From the IMG/VR virus record IMGVR_UViG_3300030339_000012, positions 1 to 64,000 of that record: 64,000 nucleotides of DNA. The stretch is one strand, 5' to 3'. This stretch comes from a virus. A program made the position numbers and the translations under genes. Position 1 is the first letter of the stretch. Each line of letters starts with the position of its first letter. Positions 45,410-53,303 of the stretch are shown in pieces. The notes under the pieces are model-generated. The model searched no databases and was not told where the DNA came from. It worked only from the letters and a program-made list of their open reading frames with translations.

Positions 45410-45916
45410 ATGGTAATTCCAATATATTTAAAGCCAAAATTTAAAGTAGGAGATATAATTATATCATTATTTGATATTAATTTAGAATATTATCGTTTCA
45501 CTCCTTATCATGAATTTACAATAATTAGTCATAATGATGAAGATGGTTATACAATTAAAGATAACGAATTAGGAATAGAATTAGTAGTAGATTCACATTA
45601 TAAAAAAAATCCAATTCATGATTTATTAAAAAACTTTACGATAAAAACAGATTTAAATACTGCTAGAAAAAGATCAAATTATTTAAATAGAAAGAAAAAT
45701 TTTATCGAATTTATTAGAACGAATTGTCCAAATCTAAGTTATGGTTATGATGAATATGAAAGATATGAAACTTGTAAAATAAAAAAAGGATATTGTAATT
45801 CTTGTAATATATCAGAAGATTGTATTTGTCATATTAGTTCTGATGCTGTTAATAAAAATTCAGATGTAATTAAATATATTAGGGATAAAAAATTAAAAAA
45901 AATTAAAAATATTTGA
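45410..45916 (+). CDS. hypothetical protein with Cys-rich C-terminal cluster
   Basis: The protein has 168 residues. FKVGDIIISL and EFTIISHNDEDGYTIKDNE give a small SH3-like barrel at the N-terminus. The C-terminal TCKIKKGYCNSCNISEDCICH has five Cys and one His within about 20 residues, a likely zinc-binding knuckle. It lies directly downstream of the truncated polymerase, where one would expect the missing half, but is not polymerase sequence. Confidence 0.7.
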   Translation: MVIPIYLKPKFKVGDIIISLFDINLEYYRFTPYHEFTIISHNDEDGYTIKDNELGIELVVDSHYKKNPIHDLLKNFTIKTDLNTARKRSNYLNRKKNFIEFIRTNCPNLSYGYDEYERYETCKIKKGYCNSCNISEDCICHISSDAVNKNSDVIKYIRDKKLKKIKNI

Positions 45917-46206
45917 TGCCAAAAAATCTTGAATTATATCAAAAAATCTTAGATGCTTCAAATATGATTCACAATAAATCATTGAAAGGAAGCGGAAATT
46001 ATATCATATTGAATTCGAAATGTTCAGAAATATTAGAAAAATACGAAGAACAACGAAAGAAAAAGGAAGATAGAAAGAAAAAATTGAAACAGATAGAAAA
46101 ATTATCAACTAATACAGATGATGAAATTAATAATATCCTATATTTTAGAAAGAATGAATCAGAAAAATATAGGCAAAAAATAGAATTTAAACATAAAAAA
46201 CATTAA
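45916..46206 (+). CDS. small basic coiled-coil protein, 96 aa
   Basis: The start is ATG 45916, overlapping the previous TGA (TGATG), in preference to an in-frame TTG one codon earlier. A Lys/Glu-rich helix (EEQRKKKEDRKKKLKQIEK) dominates. The function is unknown. It is followed by a terminator. Confidence 0.65.
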   Translation: MPKNLELYQKILDASNMIHNKSLKGSGNYIILNSKCSEILEKYEEQRKKKEDRKKKLKQIEKLSTNTDDEINNILYFRKNESEKYRQKIEFKHKKH

Positions 46207-46220
46207 ATTAATAAAAATAT

Positions 46221-46248
46221 AATGAACTACATATTATTGTAGTTCATT
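46221..46248 (+). terminator. hairpin terminator
   Basis: Arms 46221-46231 and 46238-46248 (AATGAACTACA) with a six-base loop and a following T-run. It ends the polymerase operon just before a host-type promoter. Confidence 0.85.
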
Positions 46249-46263
46249 TTTTTATTATCTTTG
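46237..46263 (+). promoter_or_regulatory. host-type promoter before the membrane-gene operon
   Basis: TATCTTTG at 46256-46263 matches TAnnTTTG exactly. A TTG at 46237-46239 lies 16 bases upstream, a little closer than in the best sites. The ATG at 46293 is 30 bases downstream. The promoter overlaps the terminator stem. Confidence 0.5.
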
Positions 46264-46292
46264 TACATTAATTATAAAAAAACAAATAGGGC

Positions 46293-46619
46293 ATGAAATC
46301 AGAATATGGATATAGCTTAGAAAATTCTTGGATAAACGAGAATAACATTGAAAATTATAAAGCATTTAACAAATTAATGGAAACATTTGAATTTGTAGGT
46401 GTTTTTTCAGATAAATTGATAATAAAAGTATTTAATCTAGCTTTTAGAATGACTGAAATTAAAAATTATTTGATAGATAATAAAATTTCTAAAATAGAAG
46501 CAGACGTCAAATATAAAGAAGTTACAAATGAATTCGTAGATTTATTGAATGTTTATTGTATTTTCTCAAGTATTTTTAAAAGCAATTGTACAATGTTATT
46601 TATAAGTATAGGATTATGA
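46293..46619 (+). CDS. hypothetical protein, 108 aa
   Basis: First gene of a probable early operon of small and membrane proteins. The protein is mostly helical with a hydrophobic C-terminus (CIFSSIFKSNCTMLFISIGL) that might be membrane-associated. Its stop overlaps the next ATG (ATGA). Confidence 0.65.
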   Translation: MKSEYGYSLENSWINENNIENYKAFNKLMETFEFVGVFSDKLIIKVFNLAFRMTEIKNYLIDNKISKIEADVKYKEVTNEFVDLLNVYCIFSSIFKSNCTMLFISIGL

Positions 46620-46819
46620 AAATATTAATGGCTATAATTTTCTTTATCGCTTTTTGCGGAACAGTATTCTTTTTTGGTAAATTAATGGTTTGGATGACAT
46701 CTAAAATAAATCCAAGTTCATTTGAAAATAAAATGACAAATTCTCAAATATTGAGTTATAATATAATTATGACAGTATCAATTTTTTTGTGGACAATTCT
46801 CTATTATTTAAGCTTATAA
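46616..46819 (+). CDS. small two-helix membrane protein
   Basis: The start is ATG 46616 (MKILMAIIFFIAFCGTVFFF), overlapping the previous stop. An earlier in-frame ATG lies inside the upstream gene. The protein has 67 residues. Membrane segments span about 2-25 and 43-65 with a short basic loop. It could be a holin, a membrane inhibitor or a superinfection factor, and the sequence does not discriminate between these. Confidence 0.65.
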   Translation: MKILMAIIFFIAFCGTVFFFGKLMVWMTSKINPSSFENKMTNSQILSYNIIMTVSIFLWTILYYLSL

Positions 46820-46831
46820 AAAATAAAAATT

Positions 46832-47269
46832 ATGAAACCAGTAAGAGTTTTTTTTAAATCAGTGAGTAAATATTTTGAAACCTGTTCATTATGGGTTATT
46901 TTTGGTGTGACATACATATCAGCATTAGTTATTTTTCTATTGATGTTTCGTCTTTTTATTGGTAATAACGATGTTATTATTCTTAATGTTTTTATAAAAC
47001 TTTCATTCTTTTTATCTTTTATATTTTCTTGCTTATCAACATTAACAGTTAGTAGTTCAAGAAAAAGTGATGTTTTTTGGAAATATCATAATGAAGTTGA
47101 AACTTTGATAAATGATTCTGATACAGTTGATTCTTTACACGATATATTTGATAACGAAATACAAAAATTATGGAAAATGTCAATTGGTGGAATACATAAT
47201 TTAGAAGCAAATAGATTGGTTTCATTAATTAATATAAAAATAAAAACAATTGAGAAAATAAAGCCATGA
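46832..47269 (+). CDS. two-helix membrane protein, 145 aa
   Basis: Hydrophobic segments span about 20-45 (LWVIFGVTYISALVIFLLMF) and 52-75 (NVFIKLSFFLSFIFSCLSTL), followed by a soluble helical domain that ends in a Lys-rich tail. The stop overlaps the next gene. Family unknown. Confidence 0.68.
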   Translation: MKPVRVFFKSVSKYFETCSLWVIFGVTYISALVIFLLMFRLFIGNNDVIILNVFIKLSFFLSFIFSCLSTLTVSSSRKSDVFWKYHNEVETLINDSDTVDSLHDIFDNEIQKLWKMSIGGIHNLEANRLVSLINIKIKTIEKIKP

Positions 47270-47505
47270 AAAATACAACAGTAGAGAGTTATTTATTATC
47301 TATTGAGGCATTAGGAGAAAATATTATAAAAAAAATAAAAATTTCTGCATATACAGATGATGTAGCATGTTATAATGTAACTTATTTTGATGTTGAATTA
47401 GCAAAAAATAGAAAAAAATTAATCACTATTAAATTATCTGAATATCATTTATTTATAAATAAATTGATTCGTAAACAAAAACTTCAAAAACTATCTGAAT
47501 ATTAA
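47266..47505 (+). CDS. small hypothetical protein, 79 aa
   Basis: A mixed strand/helix protein with a basic C-terminus (NKLIRKQKLQKLSEY). It lies between a membrane protein and the cation transporter in the same operon. No motif is recognised. Confidence 0.62.
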   Translation: MKNTTVESYLLSIEALGENIIKKIKISAYTDDVACYNVTYFDVELAKNRKKLITIKLSEYHLFINKLIRKQKLQKLSEY

Positions 47506-47525
47506 TAATATTTAATAAATAAAAA

Positions 47526-48395
47526 ATGGAAAAAACTTTAGATATTACTGAGAAAAAGAGTGCTGCTTTTTTGTCTGTTATTGCATCAGGAGCATTGACT
47601 ATATTTAAGCTAATTGTTGGTTTATTAACAGGTAGTTTAGGAATATTGTCGGAAGCATTACACTCAACTTTGGATATGATAGCTGCTATTATAACATATT
47701 TTTCTGTTAGAATTTCAGATAAGCCTGCAGATAATGAACATAATTATGGACATGGTAAAGTAGAAAATTTGTCAGCATTTGCAGAGGCCATATTATTAGC
47801 AATTACAAGTATTTGGATAATTTATGAATCAATAACAAAGTTAATTTTAAATGATTTTAATGTTGAAGTGACTATATGGAGTTATGTGGTTATTATATCA
47901 TCTATTGTAATTGACATAAATAGATCAAGAATGCTTAAAAAAGTTGCATTAAAATATAATAGTCAAGCATTAGAAGCTGATTCTATTCATTTTAAAACCG
48001 ATATATGGAGTTCATGTGTTGTTTTAGTAGGGTTGATTCTTGTTAATTTTAATATACATTGGGCAGATTCAATTGCAGCATTAGGTGTTGCCTTTATCAT
48101 AATTTTAGTTTCTTATAGATTAGCTAAAAACGCAATTGATGTTCTGTTAGATAAAGCGCCAGAAGGTGTAAGAGATATTATAATAGAAATATTAAATAAT
48201 CATGAAGAAGTTAAAATATACCATGATTTAAAAACCAGAAGTTCAGGAGCAGATACTTTCATTAAATTTGACTTGCATTTGAATCCAGAACTAAGTTTAT
48301 TAGAAGCTCATTCTGTTTGTGACAAAATTGAAATTGAGATTAAAGAAAAAATAAAAAGAAGTGAAATTTATATTCACATAGAACCAAACGAATAA
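47526..48395 (+). CDS. cation diffusion facilitator (FieF/CzcD-type metal exporter)
   Basis: The protein has 289 residues, standard CDF length. Six membrane segments are visible. Metal-site pairs occur as H46-x3-D50 in TM2 (SEALHSTLDM) and H155-x3-D159 in TM5 (ADSIHFKTD). The YGHGKVE signature is at 75-81. The cytoplasmic domain ends with HLNPELSLLEAH and IYIHIEPNE, as in FieF. It should export Zn, Fe or Mn by proton antiport across the inner membrane. The His-Asp TM2 site is typical of Zn-preferring members. Such a transporter is unusual in a phage. Confidence 0.93.
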   Translation: MEKTLDITEKKSAAFLSVIASGALTIFKLIVGLLTGSLGILSEALHSTLDMIAAIITYFSVRISDKPADNEHNYGHGKVENLSAFAEAILLAITSIWIIYESITKLILNDFNVEVTIWSYVVIISSIVIDINRSRMLKKVALKYNSQALEADSIHFKTDIWSSCVVLVGLILVNFNIHWADSIAALGVAFIIILVSYRLAKNAIDVLLDKAPEGVRDIIIEILNNHEEVKIYHDLKTRSSGADTFIKFDLHLNPELSLLEAHSVCDKIEIEIKEKIKRSEIYIHIEPNE

Positions 48396-48399
48396 ATAA

Positions 48400-48606
48400 A
48401 TGATAAAATTTGATTTAACTGAAAAAGAAGAACAATCTGCAAATAAGTGGATTGAAAAACAAGAAAAAAAGAAAAAATCTCCTAAAACAGCAATAGGTGG
48501 TAGATTTAGTTACAAATTTACTCCAACAGGAATAGCAACAGCAGTGACTATAATTGATAATTATTTGAAAAAAGAAGAAAATATAACTGATTATGACTGT
48601 TGGTAA
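48400..48606 (+). CDS. small basic hypothetical protein, 68 aa
   Basis: Lys/Glu-rich N-terminus (EKQEKKKKSPKTA), then a small strand-turn region (GGRFSYKFTPTGIATAVTI) and an acidic, aromatic end. It starts 4 bases after the transporter stop and overlaps the next gene by 14 bases. Confidence 0.65.
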   Translation: MIKFDLTEKEEQSANKWIEKQEKKKKSPKTAIGGRFSYKFTPTGIATAVTIIDNYLKKEENITDYDCW

Positions 48607-49120
48607 AAATAAAAAAATGACAAAGGAAGAATTCATTGAACTAAATAATAGCATAAAAAATTCAATAATTGAAAAATATGGCGATATGGCTTACTATGTG
48701 ATAAATGATATTTTTAATGTTGGATTTATGGAAGATATCTGTATAGAACTCGGATATACAGTAACACGTTGTAATCTTGATTTTACTATTTATTCTAAAC
48801 TATTTGATGAGAATGGTAAAGAGATTGGAGTCATTAGTAATCAAGGAACACCTAGTATTGAGATTTATAAAAGACTAAAAAAACATGCTATTAAAATATC
48901 AAAAAATGAAAATGTAATTTCACCTATAGAAGGAATTCATAGAATTTTAGATTGGCATACAGTTGAAGGTAAATTACACAAATTAGCAGGTGGTGAAATA
49001 ATTTTACATTTTAAGCCATTAGAAATTACTGATGAAGAAATTAAAGAATTTGATAATAGAACAAAAATGCTTGATTTATTAAAAACGATGGTGACAAAAA
49101 ATGATAATGTTGTGAATTAA
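48593..49120 (+). CDS. hypothetical protein, 175 aa
   Basis: A mixed alpha/beta protein with no recognised signature. It is the last gene of the operon beginning at 46293. Its stop lies inside the loop of the terminator at 49106-49133. An internal start at residue 9 (MTKEEFIEL) is also possible. Confidence 0.65.
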   Translation: MTVGKNKKMTKEEFIELNNSIKNSIIEKYGDMAYYVINDIFNVGFMEDICIELGYTVTRCNLDFTIYSKLFDENGKEIGVISNQGTPSIEIYKRLKKHAIKISKNENVISPIEGIHRILDWHTVEGKLHKLAGGEIILHFKPLEITDEEIKEFDNRTKMLDLLKTMVTKNDNVVN

Positions 49121-49133
49121 TTTTCACAACATT
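49106..49133 (+). terminator. hairpin terminator
   Basis: Arms 49106-49116 and 49123-49133 (AATGTTGTGAA) with loop TTAATT and T-run after it. Confidence 0.85.
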
Positions 49134-49160
49134 TTTTTATATGAAAAACGGAAAATGTTT

Positions 49161-49177
49161 TTTAATATATACATAAA
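49161..49177 (+). promoter_or_regulatory. candidate late-type promoter box
   Basis: TTTAATATATACATAAA lies 15 to 31 bases before ATG 49192. With 60843-60858 it is the cleanest copy of the recurrent AT box. Confidence 0.42.
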
Positions 49178-49191
49178 AATAACAAATTAAT

Positions 49192-49932
49192 ATGTTACCA
49201 AGAGATACTACTATTAGACAATTAAAAAAGTTAAGAAAGGAAACAAAAGGAAAAGACATTGGAGATTTAACAACTAATGATAGATTGAATAAAGGTATTC
49301 CAAATTTACAATATATAGGAAATCCTGTTGATAACCATATAAGTAGCTGGGAAGAATTTGCTGCAAAGGATAGTAAACTACAAACAATAGCATTCAAATC
49401 TAAATTAGTAAATAAATCAGTGAAAGAAAATAAATATAGTAATATGAAAGATATAAAAAATGTATTAAAATTTAAAGATTTTGATGAAAACGTTGAAAAA
49501 ACAGCCCATCATGTAACAGAAGGACCAGAAAAAGGTAATAATAAAATTGTAAACTCAGAAACACCAAATGCTGAACCAGATACTAAAAAATCAAAGTCTA
49601 ATATTGATACAATAAAGGAAGCTAATGAAATGCCAAAATATACAATGTTAGGTCAAGAAAAAGATAACAAATCAAATCCTCTTTTTGGTATTGGAGCAGT
49701 TAAAGCACAAGAAATAAAGAAAATAACTGATTTTAATGTTATTGATCCACAAACACCAAAAGAAAGACCAATATTAAATGCTGGAGTATTTATTGATAAT
49801 GATATAGTTAAAGGATATGTTAATAGAATAGAAGGTAGAGATGTTTATGTTGAATCTGTTGATGAACCAATGGTAATAAAAAAGTTTAATATTAAAGATG
49901 CTGTTAAAATAAAAAAAGATAAAAAAGAATAA
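49192..49932 (+). CDS. hypothetical soluble protein, 246 aa
   Basis: A highly charged, mostly disordered-looking protein rich in Lys, Asn, Asp and Glu. A more ordered end (PILNAGVFIDNDIVKGYVNRIEGRDVYVE) could form a small beta barrel. It is monocistronic, with a late-type box before and a terminator after, which suggests a virion or assembly protein, but no family is recognised. Confidence 0.65.
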   Translation: MLPRDTTIRQLKKLRKETKGKDIGDLTTNDRLNKGIPNLQYIGNPVDNHISSWEEFAAKDSKLQTIAFKSKLVNKSVKENKYSNMKDIKNVLKFKDFDENVEKTAHHVTEGPEKGNNKIVNSETPNAEPDTKKSKSNIDTIKEANEMPKYTMLGQEKDNKSNPLFGIGAVKAQEIKKITDFNVIDPQTPKERPILNAGVFIDNDIVKGYVNRIEGRDVYVESVDEPMVIKKFNIKDAVKIKKDKKE

Positions 49933-49960
49933 AAAAAGCTACTCATTTGAGTAGCTTTTT
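49933..49960. terminator. two-way hairpin terminator
   Basis: Arms 49933-49945 and 49948-49960 (core AGCTACTCA) with A- and T-runs, between the convergent 49192 gene and phoH. Confidence 0.88.
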
Positions 49961-49962
49961 GT

Positions 49963-51303
49963 TTATAATAATTCATTAGCTATATTTGCTAATTCAGATC
50001 TTTCACCTTTCTCTAATGTTACATGAGCATAAATTGCCTGATTTTTTATCTTTGCTATTAAATGTGATAATCCATTACTTTGTGCATCCAAATATGGAGT
50101 ATCAATTTGATTTATATCACCAGTAAAAATAATTTTAGTTCCTTCTCCTGCTCTTGTTATAATTGTTTTAATTTCATGTGGAGTTAAATTTTGAGCTTCA
50201 TCAACAATGAAAAATACATTAGATATACTACGACCACGAATATAAGCTAATGGAGTAATAACTAATTTTTCATCTTTAACGCAATCTTGAATAAATTTAT
50301 ATTCTTTATCACTATCTTTGAATTGACTTTGTATAAATTTTAGATTATCCCAAAGTGGAAGCATATATGGACTTATTTTCTCATCAACTGAGCCAGGAAG
50401 ATAGCCTAAATCCTTACCACTCAATGGTATAATTGGTCTAGCTAAAAATATTTGTTTAAAATTTCTCTTCTGACTAAGTGCTGCAGCTAATGCCAATAAA
50501 GTTTTTCCTGTTCCAGCAACTCCTTGTAACGATACTAGTTTGACATCAGGGTTTAGTAATGCATGTAATGCGAATACTTGCTCAGAATTTCTTGGTGTTA
50601 TTTTATAACAAGTTTCTTTATCAATTCTTTCAACCATTTTTTTTGATGCATTGTAATATGCTAATGCAGATGCTGCCGAAATAGTTGATTTAATAATAAG
50701 ATATTTATTGTTTAGTAAATTTGTAATTCCAAGTTCTTGAGGAGTACAAACATTATCTTGATATAATTTAGTAATAATGTCATCATTATCTAATTCTATT
50801 GTTGATCTACCTGTGAATAATTTATCAGTATCTTTAATTTTACCTGTTAAATAATCTTCTGAGTTAACATTTAAAGATTTTGCTTTTAATCTTAAATTTA
50901 TATCTTTTGATACAAGTATAATCTTTTTATCAGGATATTCCTCTACCAATGACAATGCGGTATTTAAAATTAAATGATCTGGTTTTGTTGATTTGAAAAC
51001 TAAACAAGCATCAGTTGTTCCAGTTGTTTCATTCATCACTACTTTTACTCTACCTTTTCCTTTGCCAATAGGAATCCACTCACTTAAATTACATTTTGAT
51101 GCTAATTTGTCTGTTTTTCTAATAAATTCTCTTGCTTCATAATTAATTGTATCATTACCTTTTTTGAAATCATCTAATTCTTCGAATACTGTAATAGGAA
51201 TTGCAACATCATTTTCTTCAAAATTGTAAATTGCATTGTGATCGTAAAGTATTACACTTGTGTCAAGTACAAATATTTTATCACTTTTTTCTTTTTTAGC
51301 CAT
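49963..51303 (-). CDS. phoH: PhoH-like ATPase with N-terminal PIN domain (PhoH2 type)
   Basis: The protein has 446 residues. The PIN nuclease domain opens with FVLDTSVILYD (D14) and has further acidic residues at about 42-45 and 98 (TTDAC). The PhoH ATPase has Walker A GVAGTGKT (261-268) and Walker B FFIVDEAQN (364-372), followed by the TGDINQID sensor. The PIN-PhoH architecture is linked to RNA unwinding and cleavage in bacteria. In T4-like phages PhoH is common, but its role is unsettled. It is co-directional with DHFR. Confidence 0.93.
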   Translation of the reverse strand: MAKKEKSDKIFVLDTSVILYDHNAIYNFEENDVAIPITVFEELDDFKKGNDTINYEAREFIRKTDKLASKCNLSEWIPIGKGKGRVKVVMNETTGTTDACLVFKSTKPDHLILNTALSLVEEYPDKKIILVSKDINLRLKAKSLNVNSEDYLTGKIKDTDKLFTGRSTIELDNDDIITKLYQDNVCTPQELGITNLLNNKYLIIKSTISAASALAYYNASKKMVERIDKETCYKITPRNSEQVFALHALLNPDVKLVSLQGVAGTGKTLLALAAALSQKRNFKQIFLARPIIPLSGKDLGYLPGSVDEKISPYMLPLWDNLKFIQSQFKDSDKEYKFIQDCVKDEKLVITPLAYIRGRSISNVFFIVDEAQNLTPHEIKTIITRAGEGTKIIFTGDINQIDTPYLDAQSNGLSHLIAKIKNQAIYAHVTLEKGERSELANIANELL

Positions 51304-51333
51304 TTATTTTAATTATTTTTTTGTTTGTTATTA

Positions 51334-51822
51334 TTAATTTTTATTATATATTTTATATGTATGGTCATAATCATTCTTTTCGTCTTTTGATTTAAATTCT
51401 TCTGATACACAATACCATTTATCGTCAAGTTCTGGAAAAGTTGTATCTCCATCTATAATAGTAAGAACTACAGTCAAATATACAGTATCTGAAATATCTA
51501 AAAATTGTTTGTATATACTACCACCTCCTGTTATAAAAACTTCATCTCCATACATGTTAGCTGTTTCTAATGCATCTTCTATTGAATATACTGGAATAGT
51601 ATCAGGTTCATTAAAACTCTTGTCTAATGTCAATACTATATTTGTTCTATTTGGTAATGCTCCTTTTGGTAAAGAATAAAATGTTTTATCACCCATGATA
51701 ATAGGTTTATTAAGAGTCAATTCTTTGAATTTTTTAAGATCACTGCTTAATCTCCACAATAATTTATTATCTTTTCCTATCACCAAATTTTCTGATACTG
51801 CTACAATTATATTTACTTTCAT
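51334..51822 (-). CDS. folA: dihydrofolate reductase
   Basis: The protein has 162 residues, standard length. It starts VNIIVAVSENLVIGKDNKLLWRL, with Leu where Pro-Trp is usual (LLW for LPW). The catalytic Asp is in LSSDLKKFKELT, with PIIMGDKTFYSLP and FITGGGSIYKQFL for NADPH binding, and TFPE near the end. It regenerates tetrahydrofolate consumed by the phage thymidylate synthase. It is the first gene of a two-gene minus-strand unit with phoH. Confidence 0.95.
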   Translation of the reverse strand: MKVNIIVAVSENLVIGKDNKLLWRLSSDLKKFKELTLNKPIIMGDKTFYSLPKGALPNRTNIVLTLDKSFNEPDTIPVYSIEDALETANMYGDEVFITGGGSIYKQFLDISDTVYLTVVLTIIDGDTTFPELDDKWYCVSEEFKSKDEKNDYDHTYKIYNKN

Positions 51823-51952
51823 TCTTTATTGATTAATTTAAATTATTTATATTATTTTTCATGTAAAGTTTAATAAATAACTATTATCAAAAAAACAAAA
51901 ATTCATTTTTTTTATTTAATATATATAATTGAATAAAAATAGACATATGAAT

Positions 51953-51970
51953 TTTAATATATAATATACA
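51953..51970 (+). promoter_or_regulatory. candidate late-type promoter box
   Basis: TTTAATATATAATATACA lies 34 to 51 bases before ATG 52004. A second copy, TTTAATATATATAAT, is at 51915-51929. The 181-base region 51823-52003 contains no credible gene, only these boxes. Confidence 0.38.
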
Positions 51971-52003
51971 AAATTAATATACAAAAAAAATAATATTGAA
52001 AAA

Positions 52004-52516
52004 ATGACAAAAAATATTTTAAGTTTAAATGATTTCAAAGGTAAGAAATCTACTACACAAGAATCTTCAGTAAATGAAATGGTAGACGCAATTGACGATT
52101 TCTATCGTGTTAGTGTCGATGTAGATCTACCAAAATCATTAGTTGGTTCATTTATTAAGAAAGTTAAAGAAAGTTCAGGAAAAGATTTAAGAGCTGAAAT
52201 GGGTGAAAAAAGATTAGCTGAAAGATTAGTACAATGGGCTAATGAAAACTATTTGAATATTGAAAATCTTCCAGTTGAAATAGTAACAGGATCTGATAAA
52301 GGACCAGTTCAAGCACAGCCACAAGCACAAGGTGCTCAAGATGAATTTGGAGATGAATCACAAGTTCAACCAGCACAAGGAGCACAAGCACAAGCTCAAG
52401 TTCAGCCCGGAACAGCACAAGCTCAACCTGCAGGTAGTACTCAAGCTCAAGTTCAAGCAACTATTCAACCAAGTGCTCAATCTGCTGCTGCACAAGTTCC
52501 AGCACAAGAAATTTAA
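52004..52516 (+). CDS. hypothetical protein with Gln/Ala/Pro-rich C-terminal half
   Basis: The protein has 170 residues. Residues 1-95 form a charged helical domain (SLVGSFIKKVKESSGKDLRA and onward). Residues 100-170 are low complexity, dominated by Gln, Ala, Pro and Val pairs (VQPAQGAQAQAQVQPG). The coding DNA there uses CAAGCACAAG units and has a higher GC content than its surroundings. A linker or scaffold-type virion role is possible. No family is recognised. Confidence 0.7.
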   Translation: MTKNILSLNDFKGKKSTTQESSVNEMVDAIDDFYRVSVDVDLPKSLVGSFIKKVKESSGKDLRAEMGEKRLAERLVQWANENYLNIENLPVEIVTGSDKGPVQAQPQAQGAQDEFGDESQVQPAQGAQAQAQVQPGTAQAQPAGSTQAQVQATIQPSAQSAAAQVPAQEI

Positions 52517-52530
52517 TTAGAATTTAACAA

Positions 52531-52568
52531 AAAAAAAGATTATTACAATTAAGTAATAATCTTTTTTT
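52531..52568. terminator. two-way hairpin terminator
   Basis: Arms 52531-52545 and 52554-52568 (core AGATTATTA) with long A and T runs, between 52004-52516 and the minus-strand pair ending at 52587. Confidence 0.85.
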
Positions 52569-52586
52569 TTATGTAATTTTTTTTAT

Positions 52587-52895
52587 TTAATCTAAATAAT
52601 CTGGAGTTTTCAAAATAAGTCTATCAAATATATTTAAAAGTCTTTCATCTGATAAAAAAGATTCAGCTAATTCATTTTTGTCATCATTATGACTCATATA
52701 TTTATATCCATTATCAAGAATATAAATTATGATAGATTCTTGTTCCTCATCTGTTAAACTAAGAATAAAAATCTTAACTTCATCTTTCTGTTCAGATGTC
52801 ATTTTCATAATGTCAAAATTTTTGATTGAATCATAAAATTTTGAATTTTTGATTACATCAAATTCCTCAATTTGTTTAAATTTAATTTCTTCCAT
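52587..52895 (-). CDS. small acidic helical protein, 102 aa
   Basis: A helical, Asp/Glu/Ser-rich protein with no recognised motif. It is second gene of a two-gene minus-strand unit driven by a strong host-type promoter, so probably made early after infection. Small acidic early proteins of phages often inhibit host factors, but nothing here identifies a target. Confidence 0.68.
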   Translation of the reverse strand: MEEIKFKQIEEFDVIKNSKFYDSIKNFDIMKMTSEQKDEVKIFILSLTDEEQESIIIYILDNGYKYMSHNDDKNELAESFLSDERLLNIFDRLILKTPDYLD

Positions 52896-52912
52896 AATTT
52901 TTTTATATATTT

Positions 52913-53152
52913 TTAAATTTTAAATATTTTAAATGTATAATCTCCATCATCTTGTACTGCAAACTCAGTTTCAACAGACCAATCATTAAATGGAAAATCA
53001 AATCCATCATCAAAATAAACATAATTATCATCAATAGTATGAACTTTGGTGTTTTCTTTAATACTACCATCTTCATAGTGCTTATATTCAACATAAACTT
53101 CATCTCCTACTTTAAGGAGTTTTAATTCTGATAATGTATACAATTTTTTCAT
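52913..53152 (-). CDS. small early protein with SH3-like barrel pattern, 79 aa
   Basis: MKKLYTLSELKLLKVGDEVY starts a barrel-like strand series (VEYKHYEDGS, TKVHTIDDNYVYFDDGFDF) rich in Asp and Tyr. The preceding promoter at 53172-53201 is one of the best Bacteroidota-type promoters in the window, suggesting strong immediate-early expression. Confidence 0.7.
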   Translation of the reverse strand: MKKLYTLSELKLLKVGDEVYVEYKHYEDGSIKENTKVHTIDDNYVYFDDGFDFPFNDWSVETEFAVQDDGDYTFKIFKI

Positions 53153-53171
53153 ATTTCAATTATTTATAGTA

Positions 53172-53201
53172 CAAAGATACAACATTATTAGTAATATACA
53201 A
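53172..53201 (-). promoter_or_regulatory. host-type promoter (TTG-N19-TATCTTTG) on the minus strand
   Basis: On the minus strand TTG (53199-53201) is followed after exactly 19 bases by TATCTTTG (53172-53179), the full Bacteroidota vegetative promoter form. The start codon at 53152 is 20 bases further. The facing site at 53802-53831 has the identical -7 element and spacing. Confidence 0.75.
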
Positions 53202-53273
53202 TACAATATAGACAAATAATATTCATTTAATTATAATTAACAATATTAGTTAAAAATTAAATGATATTTAAAA

Positions 53274-53289
53274 TTTAATATATAATAAA
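53274..53289 (+). promoter_or_regulatory. candidate late-type promoter box
   Basis: TTTAATATATAATAAA lies 15 to 30 bases before ATG 53304. Confidence 0.4.
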
Positions 53290-53303
53290 AATTAATAAAA
53301 AAT

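Noticed and set aside
43914-45410. A split intein or frameshift at the end of the DNA polymerase
   Set aside because: There is no Cys/Ser-led intein block after the break, and the downstream sequence in all three frames lacks motif B or C, so a simple frameshift or intein does not restore the polymerase here.
45410-45916. Homing endonuclease inserted after the polymerase half
   Set aside because: The Cys cluster suggested an HNH zinc knuckle, but there is no His-Asn-His core, GIY-YIG or LAGLIDADG motif.
52239-52520. Leu/Glu-rich antisense frame and a His/Lys-rich alternative frame over the Gln/Ala-rich gene
   Set aside because: Shadows of the low-complexity repeat.
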